Positions 1 to 10,700 of a stretch of DNA of 47,153 nt are shown piece after piece. The position numbers were made by a program, and so were the translations under genes. Position 1 is the first letter of the stretch. The number at the start of each line of letters is the position of its first letter. This DNA comes from Psychrobacillus antarcticus (lineage in GTDB: Bacteria > Bacillota > Bacilli > Bacillales_A > Planococcaceae): positions 1 through 47,153 of the forward strand of contig NZ_JAIZDB010000023.1 of NCBI RefSeq assembly GCF_029533155.1, given 5' to 3'. A model generated the notes under the pieces. The model ran no database searches. It saw only the letters and a list, made by a program, of their open reading frames with translations, and was not told the DNA's origin.

Positions 1-66
1 TTTTTTTTATACTGCTATACTATCTGGAAAATAGTAACAAAGAACCTTTTGTGGAGGAGGTATTTT

Positions 67-1413
67 ATGAACTCGGATATTTTTGGGAGAAATTATACCT
101 ACAATAATATTTGTTTTGGCTTATTTATGGTTGTATCGATCTATTTTTTATTCTTATTCTCTTCATTGGAGGTGACCGCAAGTAATTTGGAAAAACATAT
201 TTATTATGTATCGCTTACAGGAAATGATCTAAACGATGGTTCAATTGGAGCGCCTTGGAAAACGATTCAAAAGGCTGCAGGTGAGTTAGAAGCTGGAGAA
301 ACTGTATATGTGAGAGGTGGTATTTACAAAGAGACAGTTAAAATTATTAACTCAGGGTCGAAAGAAAATGGATATATTTTCTTTCGAGCATTTCCGCAAG
401 AAGTAGTTATTTTGGATGGGTCAAATATATCCTTTAAAACTGGAAGCAGGGCAATTTTTCAATTAGAAAATGTAGAATATGTAAAAATTATAGGATTCGA
501 GTTACGAAATTTATTTGTTAATAGCAAGAAGAAGTATCCAGCCGGAATTCTCGTTAGAGGGACAGCAAGTAATATTCATTTGGTAGGTAATAATATTCAT
601 CATATTGAAAATAGAGCAAAAAAAGGAAGTGCACATGGAATCTTATTTTATGGTAGTTCTAAAGAGGGAATGTCGAATATAGTTATTAACCAAAATAATA
701 TTCATCACTTGACGCTAGGGCGGAGCGAGGCACTTACGCTAAGCGGGAATATTGAAGGTTTCACGATTACACAAAATGACATTCATCATAATAACAATAT
801 TGGAATAGATATAGCGGGTTATTATAACGCATGTGAGGAAAAGTGTGAAGATCGGGCCAGGAATGGTGTTATCGCACATAATCGAGTATACCAAAATAGT
901 TCGGGAGATAATCCAGCCTACGAAGGGAGTTTTGCGGCAGGAGGAATTTATGCGGATGGGTCAACTAATATAATAATCGAAAATAATCTAGTGTACGAAA
1001 ATGATTTTGGTATTGAATTGGCAAGTGAAAATTATCAAAAAAACACTTCGTTTATCACAGTGAAAAACAATGTGATATATAACAATAACGGTGCAGGTTT
1101 AATTATGGGAGGTTCAGGTAAGGATAACGGGGGAGCATATAAAAATACTATTATCAAAAACATTTTAATGCATAATGACAAAAGACGAGAAGGGTACGGA
1201 GAAATCACGTTACAAAATAATACTTCTAACAACAAGTTTACAAGCAATTATATTTACAAATTACCAGGACAAAAAGCGATTCAACATAGTGAAAAAAAAG
1301 GGAAAAATAATTTAATCAAAAACAATCATGTTTACTCGATCACCAAGCAAACAGACATTCCTAAAAGTATTGAAAACCGTATAAATAGGTTAGTAAATGA
1401 AATAGAACAGTAG
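67..1413 (+). CDS. Secreted right-handed parallel beta-helix protein of the Pel-like operon
   Basis: This 448-residue protein has an N-terminal hydrophobic segment (about residues 15-35) that acts as a signal peptide or anchor. It is followed by a DUF1565/pectate-lyase-like opening (YYVSLTGNDLNDGS, then WKTIQKA) and many short repeats rich in N, I and G that are typical of parallel beta-helices. The ATG at 67 is chosen because GGAGGAGG lies just upstream; an upstream in-frame TTG at 49 would bury that site. The gene is 36 bp before the epimerase-PelD gene, so it is probably co-transcribed with it. Beta-helix proteins in exopolysaccharide operons are often polysaccharide lyases, epimerases or binding proteins. 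No catalytic residues could be assigned, so the function as an extracellular modifier of the polymer is inferred. The promoter would lie left of the window. Confidence 0.85.
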   Translation: MNSDIFGRNYTYNNICFGLFMVVSIYFLFLFSSLEVTASNLEKHIYYVSLTGNDLNDGSIGAPWKTIQKAAGELEAGETVYVRGGIYKETVKIINSGSKENGYIFFRAFPQEVVILDGSNISFKTGSRAIFQLENVEYVKIIGFELRNLFVNSKKKYPAGILVRGTASNIHLVGNNIHHIENRAKKGSAHGILFYGSSKEGMSNIVINQNNIHHLTLGRSEALTLSGNIEGFTITQNDIHHNNNIGIDIAGYYNACEEKCEDRARNGVIAHNRVYQNSSGDNPAYEGSFAAGGIYADGSTNIIIENNLVYENDFGIELASENYQKNTSFITVKNNVIYNNNGAGLIMGGSGKDNGGAYKNTIIKNILMHNDKRREGYGEITLQNNTSNNKFTSNYIYKLPGQKAIQHSEKKGKNNLIKNNHVYSITKQTDIPKSIENRINRLVNEIEQ

Positions 1414-1449
1414 CTTATGGTGAATGACTAGGATAATGGAGGACAGATA

Positions 1450-3630
1450 ATGAGGGTATTAATAACTGGTGGTTTTGGCTTTATAGGTTCTCATGTGGCA
1501 GAAAGGTATTTCAAAGAAGGATACGATGTATTTATAATCGACGATCTATCTACAGGGAAAAAAGAAAATATAACGATTAAACATAAAAGCTATCATCTTT
1601 CCGTGCAAGATACCAAGTGTGAAGAAATATATAAATCCTACCAATTTGATGTAGTTATTCACCTGGCTGCACAGGTTAGTGTACAAAAATCAATCCAGAA
1701 TCCATTAAAGGATATGGAAATTAATCTAGTTGGTTTAGTGAACATGCTAAGTCTCTCCAAAAAATACGGTGTCCCCAAATTTCTATTTGCGTCTTCGGCA
1801 GCTGTATACGGGGCAAATGACGAGCTTCCGATTAAAGAGGATGCCAATTGCAATCCGATATCTCCTTATGGAATTAGTAAGTGGATGGGGGAGTCCTACT
1901 GTCAAAAATGGAACGAAATGTATGATTTTCCAAGCGTTTGTTTTCGCTTTTCCAATGTATATGGACCAAGGCAAAGTAATGAAGGAGAGGGGGGGGTTGT
2001 ATCCACTTTTTTAAAAAATATACTGGACAATCGCCCAATCCTAATTCATGGGGATGGAGAACAAACGAGAGATTTTATCTATGTAAAAGATGTAGCAGAT
2101 GCATTGTATAGAGCTTCTAATACCGAGTTAGAGGGTGTGTATAATTTATCGACAAACAAACAAGAAAGCGTAAATAATCTAATGCATTGTCTGGAAGAGT
2201 TTCATGGAGAATTAGATATTAGCTACTCAGCGGCTAGAACAGGAGATATTTACAATTCCGTATTAAGCAATGACAAAGTAAAAGATGCATTGGATTGGAG
2301 TCCAATGTTTAGCCTCCAACAAGGATTAAAGCAGACTTATGATTGGGCACTGGAACAAAAGCTTAATCAAAAGAAAAAGGCACCTGAGAAACCTATACCT
2401 AAATATGAACCTTCCAAACTTTATAGAGTCTTTCAGCCATATGTTGAGAACGTCCTATTATTTACGATTGTATGTTTACTAGTCTTTACGGAACAATTCA
2501 GCATGCTAAGTGCAATTAATGTATCTATTTTTTACATTGTGCTGATTGGTATTGTGTATGGAAATCGTCAATCCTTTATCGCAGTAGGTTTATCTGTTCT
2601 TCTACTGACAATAGAAAAGCTTCAAAATGGAAGAGAAATTATTTCGCTACTTTACGATACATCTTTCTTTTTCCAGGTTTCGTTGTTTCTACTAATTGGC
2701 TTAATAGTAGGTTATACAACGCAAAGTAAAAATAACAAGTTAAAGGAACAAAAAGAAAAATTAGCGCAAACGGAAGAACGTTACAACTTCCTTAATAGCA
2801 TTTATTCAGAAATGAAAGAAGTAAAGGATGAACTTCAACTACGAGTACTTAACAGTGGAGATAGTTTTGGAAAAGTGTATTCGATTATTAAAGAACTGGA
2901 ATGGCTAGAGCCTGAAAAAGTAATAAACCGTACGATCCACGTTATACAAACTATTATGAATGTCGAAAATGTATCTATTTATGTGATCAATAAAGAGCGA
3001 ACATTCCTAAGATTAGTTGCTCATTCCAATGACGAAAGTATGTCAGCGGTTAAATCACTGAATGTGGAAAAGTCCGAATATGTTCAGTATTTAATGAGAA
3101 CAGACAAAGTATTTGTCAATAAAGAGCTGGATCCTACAATGCCTATGATGGCTGCTCCTCTTCATCGAGAGGGAAAATTATCTGCCATTATTACAATAAA
3201 TGATCTAAGATTTGATGGATTTTCGCTACATTATGAGAATCTCTTTAAGGTTACGACCCTACTAGTAGAATCAGCGCTAAGTAATGCTTTTGCATATATC
3301 GAAGCAACTGAAGTGAATCGATATATACCGAATACAAGAATTTTAACGAAAAATGTGTTCTCCGCAATATTAGAAAGCAAGAAAGAAGCACAGTTAACAA
3401 ACAAAACGCCATTCTTACTGTTGAAAGGACTCTTGAATGAAAAACCGTTATCTGAATATGCGAACCAATTATCACATCTGCTAAGAGATACAGATTATAT
3501 AGGACAGTTGGAAGATGAAAACTTTTTTGTCTTGTTATCCAATACGGATCATGTAGATGGAGCAACTGTTCTAAATAGATTTGAACAACATGGGATTAGA
3601 ATGAACTGGATAGAAGAAGGTGCCATATGA
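1450..3630 (+). CDS. pelD: PelX-PelD fusion: NAD-dependent sugar-nucleotide epimerase fused to c-di-GMP receptor PelD
   Basis: Residues 1-305 form a short-chain epimerase of the UDP-glucose/GlcNAc 4-epimerase type. It has the Rossmann motif GGFGFIGSH near residue 7 and the catalytic pair Y140xxxK144. After a linker, about residues 333-422 form four membrane helices, 480-620 a GAF domain, and 628-726 a degenerate GGDEF domain. The GGDEF position reads EDENF (688-692), so cyclase activity should be lost. An RxxD motif (R679-D-T-D682) sits exactly five residues before it, the position of the c-di-GMP inhibitory site. This is the architecture of PelD, the receptor that activates Pel synthesis. 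In some pseudomonads the epimerase PelX is a separate gene, so the one-chain fusion is unusual. GGAGG precedes the ATG. c-di-GMP binding is inferred from the motif. Confidence 0.88.
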   Translation: MRVLITGGFGFIGSHVAERYFKEGYDVFIIDDLSTGKKENITIKHKSYHLSVQDTKCEEIYKSYQFDVVIHLAAQVSVQKSIQNPLKDMEINLVGLVNMLSLSKKYGVPKFLFASSAAVYGANDELPIKEDANCNPISPYGISKWMGESYCQKWNEMYDFPSVCFRFSNVYGPRQSNEGEGGVVSTFLKNILDNRPILIHGDGEQTRDFIYVKDVADALYRASNTELEGVYNLSTNKQESVNNLMHCLEEFHGELDISYSAARTGDIYNSVLSNDKVKDALDWSPMFSLQQGLKQTYDWALEQKLNQKKKAPEKPIPKYEPSKLYRVFQPYVENVLLFTIVCLLVFTEQFSMLSAINVSIFYIVLIGIVYGNRQSFIAVGLSVLLLTIEKLQNGREIISLLYDTSFFFQVSLFLLIGLIVGYTTQSKNNKLKEQKEKLAQTEERYNFLNSIYSEMKEVKDELQLRVLNSGDSFGKVYSIIKELEWLEPEKVINRTIHVIQTIMNVENVSIYVINKERTFLRLVAHSNDESMSAVKSLNVEKSEYVQYLMRTDKVFVNKELDPTMPMMAAPLHREGKLSAIITINDLRFDGFSLHYENLFKVTTLLVESALSNAFAYIEATEVNRYIPNTRILTKNVFSAILESKKEAQLTNKTPFLLLKGLLNEKPLSEYANQLSHLLRDTDYIGQLEDENFFVLLSNTDHVDGATVLNRFEQHGIRMNWIEEGAI

Positions 3631-4544
3631 TTTTCTACTATCTTCTCTACTTAGCTATAAGTGGAATCATATTAATATTTATCTCCAATAAAAGCTGGAA
3701 GGAATGGCTGCTGAAGATGACAATCGTTTCTTTTCTCCCAGGTGTCGGCTGGTTATTTCCGGTTTTCTTATCAAAAGCGTGGATTACTAATAGAGGCGCA
3801 TTATTTAGTGAGTACATGAAGCAACAGGAAGAAAATATAGATGTAGAGCTACTTAAAACCTTTACAAAAGTAAACAAAGAAAAAGAGCTAAATATTATTC
3901 CAATCGAAGATGCGCTGTTGGTTAATGATTATATGACGAGAAGAAGAGTAATGATTGATGTATTGAAGGAAGACACCATGCAATATATAGAAGTTATCAA
4001 AAGCGCGGTCCTCAATGAAGATACAGAAACCTCTCATTATGCAGTTTCAGCGATCATGGAAGCAAAAAGGAAATTGTCTATCTCGTTACAAGAGATTTCC
4101 GTAAAATTCGATCAACATAAAGAAAACAACCAAGTAGCGAAGACTTATGCGGAAGTTTTAAAGAAGTATATAAAAAGCGGATTTTTGGACAATCAAACAC
4201 TTAGAAGATATAAATATACGTATATTCAAACCCTCCATCAAATTATTATCAATGGGGCAGAGGATATGGAAGTATTTGAAGAAAAATTTAAAACGGAAAT
4301 GGAGATGAAGGAGTATATTCAAGCAGAACAAACGTGTCAACAGTATTTGAGTAAATATCCTGATGAAGAAAATGCCTACTTAAATTTAATGGATCTCTAC
4401 TATACAACTCGTTCTATTACGAACATGTTAAAAGTATTAGAGGACTTAAAGAAATCGAGTATTCGGCTTTCTAATCAAGCATTATCAATTGTCCGTTATT
4501 GGTCGGGAGGATTGGGTTATGAAAGTACAAAAAAACTTTTCTAA
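3627..4544 (+). CDS. pelE: PelE-like membrane protein
   Basis: This 305-residue protein has two hydrophobic segments at its N-terminus (about 2-20 and 28-50). A mostly helical soluble part follows and ends in TPR-like helices (around EYIQAEQTCQQYLSKYPDEENAYLNL, about residues 230-256). The layout matches PelE, a membrane and TPR protein that assembles with PelD, PelF and PelG. Its ATG overlaps the stop of the epimerase-PelD gene by four bases (ATGA), which implies translational coupling. The assignment rests mainly on position (D-E-A-F-G order) and topology because PelE sequences are weakly conserved. Confidence 0.75.
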   Translation: MIFYYLLYLAISGIILIFISNKSWKEWLLKMTIVSFLPGVGWLFPVFLSKAWITNRGALFSEYMKQQEENIDVELLKTFTKVNKEKELNIIPIEDALLVNDYMTRRRVMIDVLKEDTMQYIEVIKSAVLNEDTETSHYAVSAIMEAKRKLSISLQEISVKFDQHKENNQVAKTYAEVLKKYIKSGFLDNQTLRRYKYTYIQTLHQIIINGAEDMEVFEEKFKTEMEMKEYIQAEQTCQQYLSKYPDEENAYLNLMDLYYTTRSITNMLKVLEDLKKSSIRLSNQALSIVRYWSGGLGYESTKKLF

Positions 4545-6348
4545 AAAGTTATACATGATTATTGCGCTAGTTTTAATGTTAGGGATTATGCTGCAATTCT
4601 CCCGCTCCCAATATGTGTTGAAATTTCAAATAAACGAAAGTTTAGCCCGGCAAGCAACTCTTGCATCCACGGAATTACCGAAGGCAGAGCTAACAGAGCT
4701 CGAAGGAAGTAACTATTGCGTAATTTCCAATGAGAAAGAGGAATATAGTAAGAAGCTATCTGCAAATGCCATTAAATCACTGGAGTATATGCAGAAAAAA
4801 ACGGTAGCAGTAGATATCAATGTCGAACAGCCAGATCTAACAAAATGTGAAGTGGTTATACTAGCTACGAATGAAATTATCAATATGGGAACACCAGAGG
4901 AAATTGAGCAATTTGTTTACGGCGGGGGCTATATATTCTTCATGTCCTATTTGGAAATAAACTCAGAATATCAATTGTTATATAGGTTATTTGGAGTTAC
5001 CTCTTTTGGGGATTTTGTAGAAACAAAGGGAGTACATTTAACTTCTAATGTCCTTATTGGAGAAAAAGACTTATTAATAGAGAACGAATTTTTAAGCAAT
5101 GTATCGGTTACGGTTGATCTGGATGATGAAGCAGAATTATTGGCTGAAAGTGAAAAGAAAATCCCGTTACTTTGGAGAAGGGAATACGGCCAAGGAGCCT
5201 TTATGACATTTAACAGTACATTGTTATCAGAGAAGATGAATCGAGGATTTTTTACAGGTGCCTTAAGTATGCTGGAGCCAAACTTTATCTATACAATTTT
5301 CAACTCGAAAGTATTTTTTATAGATGATTTTCCGGCGCCCATTGCCTATGGGAAGAACGAAACGATTTATGAAGAATATAAATTGGACACCCCCTCTTTC
5401 TTCAGAGATATTTGGTGGCCAAATATGCTGAAAGCTTCTAAGAAGTATGACATGAAATACACAGGTGCAGTGATCGAGTCTTACAATGATCGAGTTATTC
5501 CTCCCTTTAATAATTCCGACGATATTGAAGGGAATAGCCTCATATCCTATGGACGAGAAATTATTAAGAGTGGAGGAGAATTAGCGTTTCATGGATATAA
5601 TCATCAGTCATTAGTGTTAGATACCAAAGTATCCGACAAATTTGGATACAACGCGTGGAAAAGTGAAGAAGATATGACAGAAGCTATTGATGAGTTAGTA
5701 AACTATGCAAAAACTGCGTTTCCATCCTATACGGTTACCGCTTATGTTCCTCCTTCCAATGTACTATCTTCAACAGGGAGAGCAGCTTTAAAGAATGGGT
5801 GGCCAGATTTGACTGTTATTTCATCTCTATATGGGGAAGATGAGGAGAACTTGGCATATGTACAGGAATTCGAAATAGCACAAGACAATATTCTCGAAAT
5901 GCCACGTATTACATCTGGTTACTATGATGACATATACAACCATTGGGCAGAAGCAAATACAATGACTGGGCTTGGCGTATTTTCTCACTTCATTCATCCA
6001 GATGATGTAATAAGTAGTGATAGAGGTAATAATATGGGATGGGAAGAGCTCTATCTCCAGTTTAATCAGTATATGGACAGAGTGCATGAAACATACCCAT
6101 GGATTAGACCGATGACAGCAACCGAGGCTGCGCTAGATATGCGAAATACGCTTCAAACGAAAGTAAATTGGCGAGTAGAGGAAAATAGTGTTTCTGCTTC
6201 AATAGCTAATTATCAAACAGAAACTTCCTACATTTTTAGAACGGATAAGAAAGTTAAAAGGCTTCATCATTGTGAAGCCCTGAAAATTGATGACAATGTT
6301 TACTTAGTAACTGCAAAGAGCTCAGAATTCAAAATAGAGTTGGAGTGA
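4519..6348 (+). CDS. pelA: PelA-type polysaccharide deacetylase (DUF2194-like)
   Basis: This 609-residue protein has one N-terminal membrane helix (about residues 8-28) and an extracellular part. The first half (about 60-240) resembles a glutamine-amidotransferase-like fold with EEIEQFVYGGGYIFF. The second half is a carbohydrate esterase 4-like or DUF2194 domain with FIDDFP (D269, D270) and HGYNH (H358, H362), the expected metal-binding Asp and His residues. It should deacetylate the amino-sugar polymer outside the membrane. Gram-positive pel operons encode only the deacetylase part of PelA, and this gene fits that pattern because no hydrolase domain is seen. ATG 4519 is chosen over an in-frame TTG at 4489 because GGGAGG lies eight bases upstream. 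It overlaps pelE by 26 bp. Confidence 0.82.
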   Translation: MKVQKNFSKKLYMIIALVLMLGIMLQFSRSQYVLKFQINESLARQATLASTELPKAELTELEGSNYCVISNEKEEYSKKLSANAIKSLEYMQKKTVAVDINVEQPDLTKCEVVILATNEIINMGTPEEIEQFVYGGGYIFFMSYLEINSEYQLLYRLFGVTSFGDFVETKGVHLTSNVLIGEKDLLIENEFLSNVSVTVDLDDEAELLAESEKKIPLLWRREYGQGAFMTFNSTLLSEKMNRGFFTGALSMLEPNFIYTIFNSKVFFIDDFPAPIAYGKNETIYEEYKLDTPSFFRDIWWPNMLKASKKYDMKYTGAVIESYNDRVIPPFNNSDDIEGNSLISYGREIIKSGGELAFHGYNHQSLVLDTKVSDKFGYNAWKSEEDMTEAIDELVNYAKTAFPSYTVTAYVPPSNVLSSTGRAALKNGWPDLTVISSLYGEDEENLAYVQEFEIAQDNILEMPRITSGYYDDIYNHWAEANTMTGLGVFSHFIHPDDVISSDRGNNMGWEELYLQFNQYMDRVHETYPWIRPMTATEAALDMRNTLQTKVNWRVEENSVSASIANYQTETSYIFRTDKKVKRLHHCEALKIDDNVYLVTAKSSEFKIELE

Positions 6349-6353
6349 ATAAC

Positions 6354-7799
6354 TTGAGAATTTGTTTAATAGCAGAAGGGTCGTATCCTTATGTGTCTGG
6401 AGGTGTTTCTAGCTGGATCCACTCCATTATTACGGAGATGAAAGAGCATGAGTTCATCATTTTCGCCATCGGAGCAGAGACGAAGAAGAAGAGTGAGTTT
6501 CGTTATGAACTACCTCCTAATTTAATAGAAGTGAAGGAAGTTTTCTTAGACGAATATATGTATGAAGGCAACAAGTGGGGAAAAAGATATAACCTTAGCG
6601 TAGCGGAAAAAGAGTCTCTAGCTGCTTTGATTCAAGGTCAGGAGCAGGTGAACTGGGGACAGTTATTTGACTTAATTCGCAGTGACAAGTTTAGAAACGT
6701 AGGAGACTTTCTAACTAGTATGGATTATTTTGATTTGGTGGAAGAGTTAGGAAAGAATACGTATTCGGAGGTTCCATTTACGGAATTGTTCTGGACGCTT
6801 AGTTCTATGATTTTACCACTCTTCTTAACTATACGACATGAAATACCAGATGCAGATGTCTATCATTCTGTTTCAACAGGGTACGCTGGAGTTATTGGAA
6901 CTTTAGCAAAGCATGTATATAACAAGCCATTATTACTGACGGAACATGGTATTTACTCTAGGGAACGGGAAGAAGAAATTATTAAAGCGGATTGGCTCAA
7001 AGGATATTTTAAAGACTTATGGATCAATTACTTTTACACGCTTTCTAGTTCAATATATGAATCTGCCGATCAAGTCATCACTTTATTCAATAGAAATAAA
7101 GAAATAGAGGTTGAACTGGGATGTGCAGAAGAGAAAATACGAATCATCCCAAATGGTGTAGATATAGTAAGCTTTGCTCATGTAGAAACGGCATTAGATG
7201 ACGGGATCATTCGAATTGGAGCGGTTATTCGAATGGTGCCGATCAAAGATATTAAAACAATGATTCAAAGCTTTGCACTTGTAAAACAGGAGGTTCCAAA
7301 TGCTGTCCTATATATAATGGGTCCTGCAGAGGAAGACGAAATCTATGATAAAGAATGTAAGCAAATGGTCGAGTCGCTCGGAGTAGAGGATGTAATTTTC
7401 ACCGGGATGGTGCAGATTAAGGACTATATTGGGAAAATGGATGTCATGATACTCACGAGTATAAGTGAAGGACAGCCTTTAGCAATTTTAGAGGGATTAG
7501 CAAGTGCTAAGCCATTTGTCTGTACAAATGTAGGGGGCTGTAAGGAATTAATAAATGGAGGACCAAATGACATGTACGGACCTGCCGGATTTGTAGCATC
7601 AGTTATGCACTATGAAGAAATCGCAAGCTATGTTATTAAACTATGCCAAGATAGAAAACTAAGAGAAACATATGGAAACAATGGCTTTGAACGTGTGAAA
7701 AATGAATACAAGCGAAGTGAATTTATCTCTAGTTATCGTGAAATCTATCAAACAATAGGGGGGAAAGTGGATGGCGGGTATAGGCTTCGAACTTCGTAA
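6354..7799 (+). CDS. pelF: PelF glycosyltransferase (GT4 family)
   Basis: This cytosolic glycosyltransferase of about 481 residues is expected to polymerise UDP-GlcNAc/GalNAc into the Pel chain. The N-terminus reads RICLIAEGSYPYVSGGVSSW, a signature of PelF. The C-terminal Rossmann domain has the GT4 ExxGxxxxE element (SEGQPLAILEG) and the donor-binding region IRIIPNGVD. TTG 6354 is preferred because TTGGAG lies eight bases upstream and the protein then starts with the usual MRICLIA. A GTG at 6345 that overlaps the pelA stop codon is the alternative. It works with PelD, PelE and PelG at the membrane. Confidence 0.92.
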   Translation: MRICLIAEGSYPYVSGGVSSWIHSIITEMKEHEFIIFAIGAETKKKSEFRYELPPNLIEVKEVFLDEYMYEGNKWGKRYNLSVAEKESLAALIQGQEQVNWGQLFDLIRSDKFRNVGDFLTSMDYFDLVEELGKNTYSEVPFTELFWTLSSMILPLFLTIRHEIPDADVYHSVSTGYAGVIGTLAKHVYNKPLLLTEHGIYSREREEEIIKADWLKGYFKDLWINYFYTLSSSIYESADQVITLFNRNKEIEVELGCAEEKIRIIPNGVDIVSFAHVETALDDGIIRIGAVIRMVPIKDIKTMIQSFALVKQEVPNAVLYIMGPAEEDEIYDKECKQMVESLGVEDVIFTGMVQIKDYIGKMDVMILTSISEGQPLAILEGLASAKPFVCTNVGGCKELINGGPNDMYGPAGFVASVMHYEEIASYVIKLCQDRKLRETYGNNGFERVKNEYKRSEFISSYREIYQTIGGKVDGGYRLRTS

Positions 7800-10700
7800 A
7801 TTATACAAGGAGGAAGGAATTGTTGGGAATATAAAAGCCTATGCATATTCATCAATGACCACTATTGGGCCAATGATTCTTTGTATTCTATTAGTAATAG
7901 TGCAACAGCAATTGATGACTGCAAATGCAAGCAGTTTTTCTGACAAACAATTGTTTATTTCAACGATGACCTACAGCTTTATATTTTCAATCATGTTTAC
8001 ATGTGGGATTAGTATTGTGTTAACAAGACATGTGGCGGACATGCTATATCAAAAAAAATATGAACAGATTATATCTTCCTTCTATGGTGCTTTAATAATT
8101 GTTTTGCCTATTGCGGGCATCGCGACTGCTGTATTTTTATATGGGGTAGACGAAAGTTTAGGATACAAAATTTCTGCGTATCTGTTCTTTATCGAATTAA
8201 TCATCATTTGGATTCAAAACGTCTATATGTCTGCTCTTAAAGATTATAAGCGAATTGTAAGGGGGTTCACAATTGGGGTGTTGACCTCTCTTTTAGTTAG
8301 TTTTTTGGTATTTAAATTTACTTCACTTCCCCCAACTACTAGCTCATTAGTGGGGATGGACGTTGGATTTTTAGTAATTGTTGCAATGGGGATGTATCAT
8401 TTCGAACAGGTATTTCCAAGGAATAATAATAAGGACTATTTTGCGTTCTTCTCCACTTTTCGTAAATACCCGATTATCTTTTTTAGTGGTTTCTTTCTCT
8501 ATAGCAGTGTCTATGTACATAATTTTATGTACTGGCTTTTTTCGGAGCAACGTTTACTAGTTTCTGGTCGGTTTTTATTAGCCCCTTTTTATGATTTACC
8601 AGTATTTTATGCGTATCTATCTGTAGTACCATCGCTTGTGCTATTTGTTATAGTCGTAGAAACGGACTTTTATGAAAGATTTGTTCATTACTATAAAAAT
8701 GTTTTGAATGGCGGTACATATAAGAGTATGAACAACGCTAAAACAAAAATGCAAAGTGTATTATTACATCGAATCGGTTTCTTGGTAGAGGTGCAACTAT
8801 TATTTACTGTAATGGGCATAGCATTAGGAATTATTTATTTACCTAAAATCGGTTTTTCCATGGATCAATTGGATTTATATATTTTATTATGTTTAGGTTA
8901 CTTTTTCTTTATTATTACATTTGTGATGATTCATGCACTGATGTATTTTGATGATCGGAAAGGTGTGTTAATGATCAGTGCGCTGTATTTTATGTTAAAC
9001 GGTGTTCTTACAATTGTGACGATTCAAATGGGGATTGATGGGTTAGGAATGTTTATTGCTTCCTTTTTGGCGCTAATTTGCACGATTGTTCGCTTACTGT
9101 ATGTACTTTCGCATATTGATTACTATACGTTCCTTTCACAGCCTTTAACGATGAAGATAGTGAAGAAAAAGAAAATACTTTCTCTTTTTGGGATAGTACT
9201 GTCATCCCTTCTTTTGATGGTAGGATGTTCGGCCGAGCAGACAGCAGAAAGCTCCACGGAAACACAAGCGGCTGTAGTGGAAGATACTACTTCAAACGAC
9301 AAATTAGTAGAAGACAAAAGGATATATGAACGAGATGAAGATAGCGCGATTAAAACGCTCTATTTAACTATTTTACCAAAAAAGTCAGAAAAAAAGCAGG
9401 ACGTAGATTGGTATGCATTAAATCGTATTACCGATCGATATAGTGACGAGTCACTGGATATTATCATGTCTGAGGGTATAGAAAATGGAGAAGGCTCAAT
9501 GGAAGGAATGTTTGGACACGGTATATCAGAAGCAAATGCCAAGATTAGTCTTAGAGGGAATACTGCTCGCTATGCTGCTCAAAAGTCATACAAAATTAAG
9601 CTATTTGACAGTGCAGGTCTTTGGCAGGATCAGCGGACGATAAATTTGAATAAGCATATTTCCGATTTAAGCCGTGTGCGAAACAAACTAAGCTTTGACT
9701 TAATGGAGAACATACCGAACACCACTAGTTTGCGGACTCAATTTGTCCATGTATATGTAAAAGATATGACGAAAGAAAATAATGGAACTTATGAAGATTA
9801 CGGACTATATACACAAATCGAGCAACCAAACGAAATGTTTTTAAAAAATCATTGGCTTGATCCGAATGGCTACTTATATAAAGTGAACTTTTTTGAATTT
9901 CAACGATATCCAGAGCTTATAAAATCTCATACTGATCCAACGTATGATAAGAAACAATTCGAAACGATTCTGGAAGTAAAGGGTCGGGAAGAGCATGATA
10001 AGCTAATTGCTATGCTGGATGATGTGAATAATAAGGCGATACCTATAGAAGACGTCATGGAAAAACATTTTGACCTGGATAATTTAATGACTTGGGCTGC
10101 GATGAATATTTTGATGGACAATATGGATACAGATGCGAATAATTTTTATCTCTATTCCCCTTTAAACTCGGAGAGATGGTTTATTCTTCCGTGGGATTAT
10201 GATGGCGGATGGGAGCTGCAAAGGAACGATAATAGCATTCGGACCTATCAAGCAGGGATAAGTAACTTTTGGGGAAATGAATTATTTAACCGTTATTTCC
10301 GAAGTGAAAAAAACGTCCAAAATTTAATTGAAAAAGTGGAAGAGCTATCAGAAATTATTAATAGCGAAACGATTGATCAACAGCTAGCTAACTATGAAGA
10401 AGTGGTAAAGCCATTCTTACTTCGCGAGCCAGATAAGGACTACTTACCTGATGTAAATACAAACTTTGAGAATGAATTGCAAATTATTAGGGATACACCA
10501 AAACGCGCGAAGCAACGGTTTTATGATGATTTACAAAAGCCAAAGCCGTTCTTTATGAATGATGTCATTGTAGAATTAGAAAAAATTCAGTTGTCCTGGG
10601 CAATTTCTTATGATCTTCAAATGAATAATCTACTATATAATGTGTCGGTTGCAAAAGATCCGTTGTTTACGGATATAGTAGCGGAGAAGAAGGGACTTAG

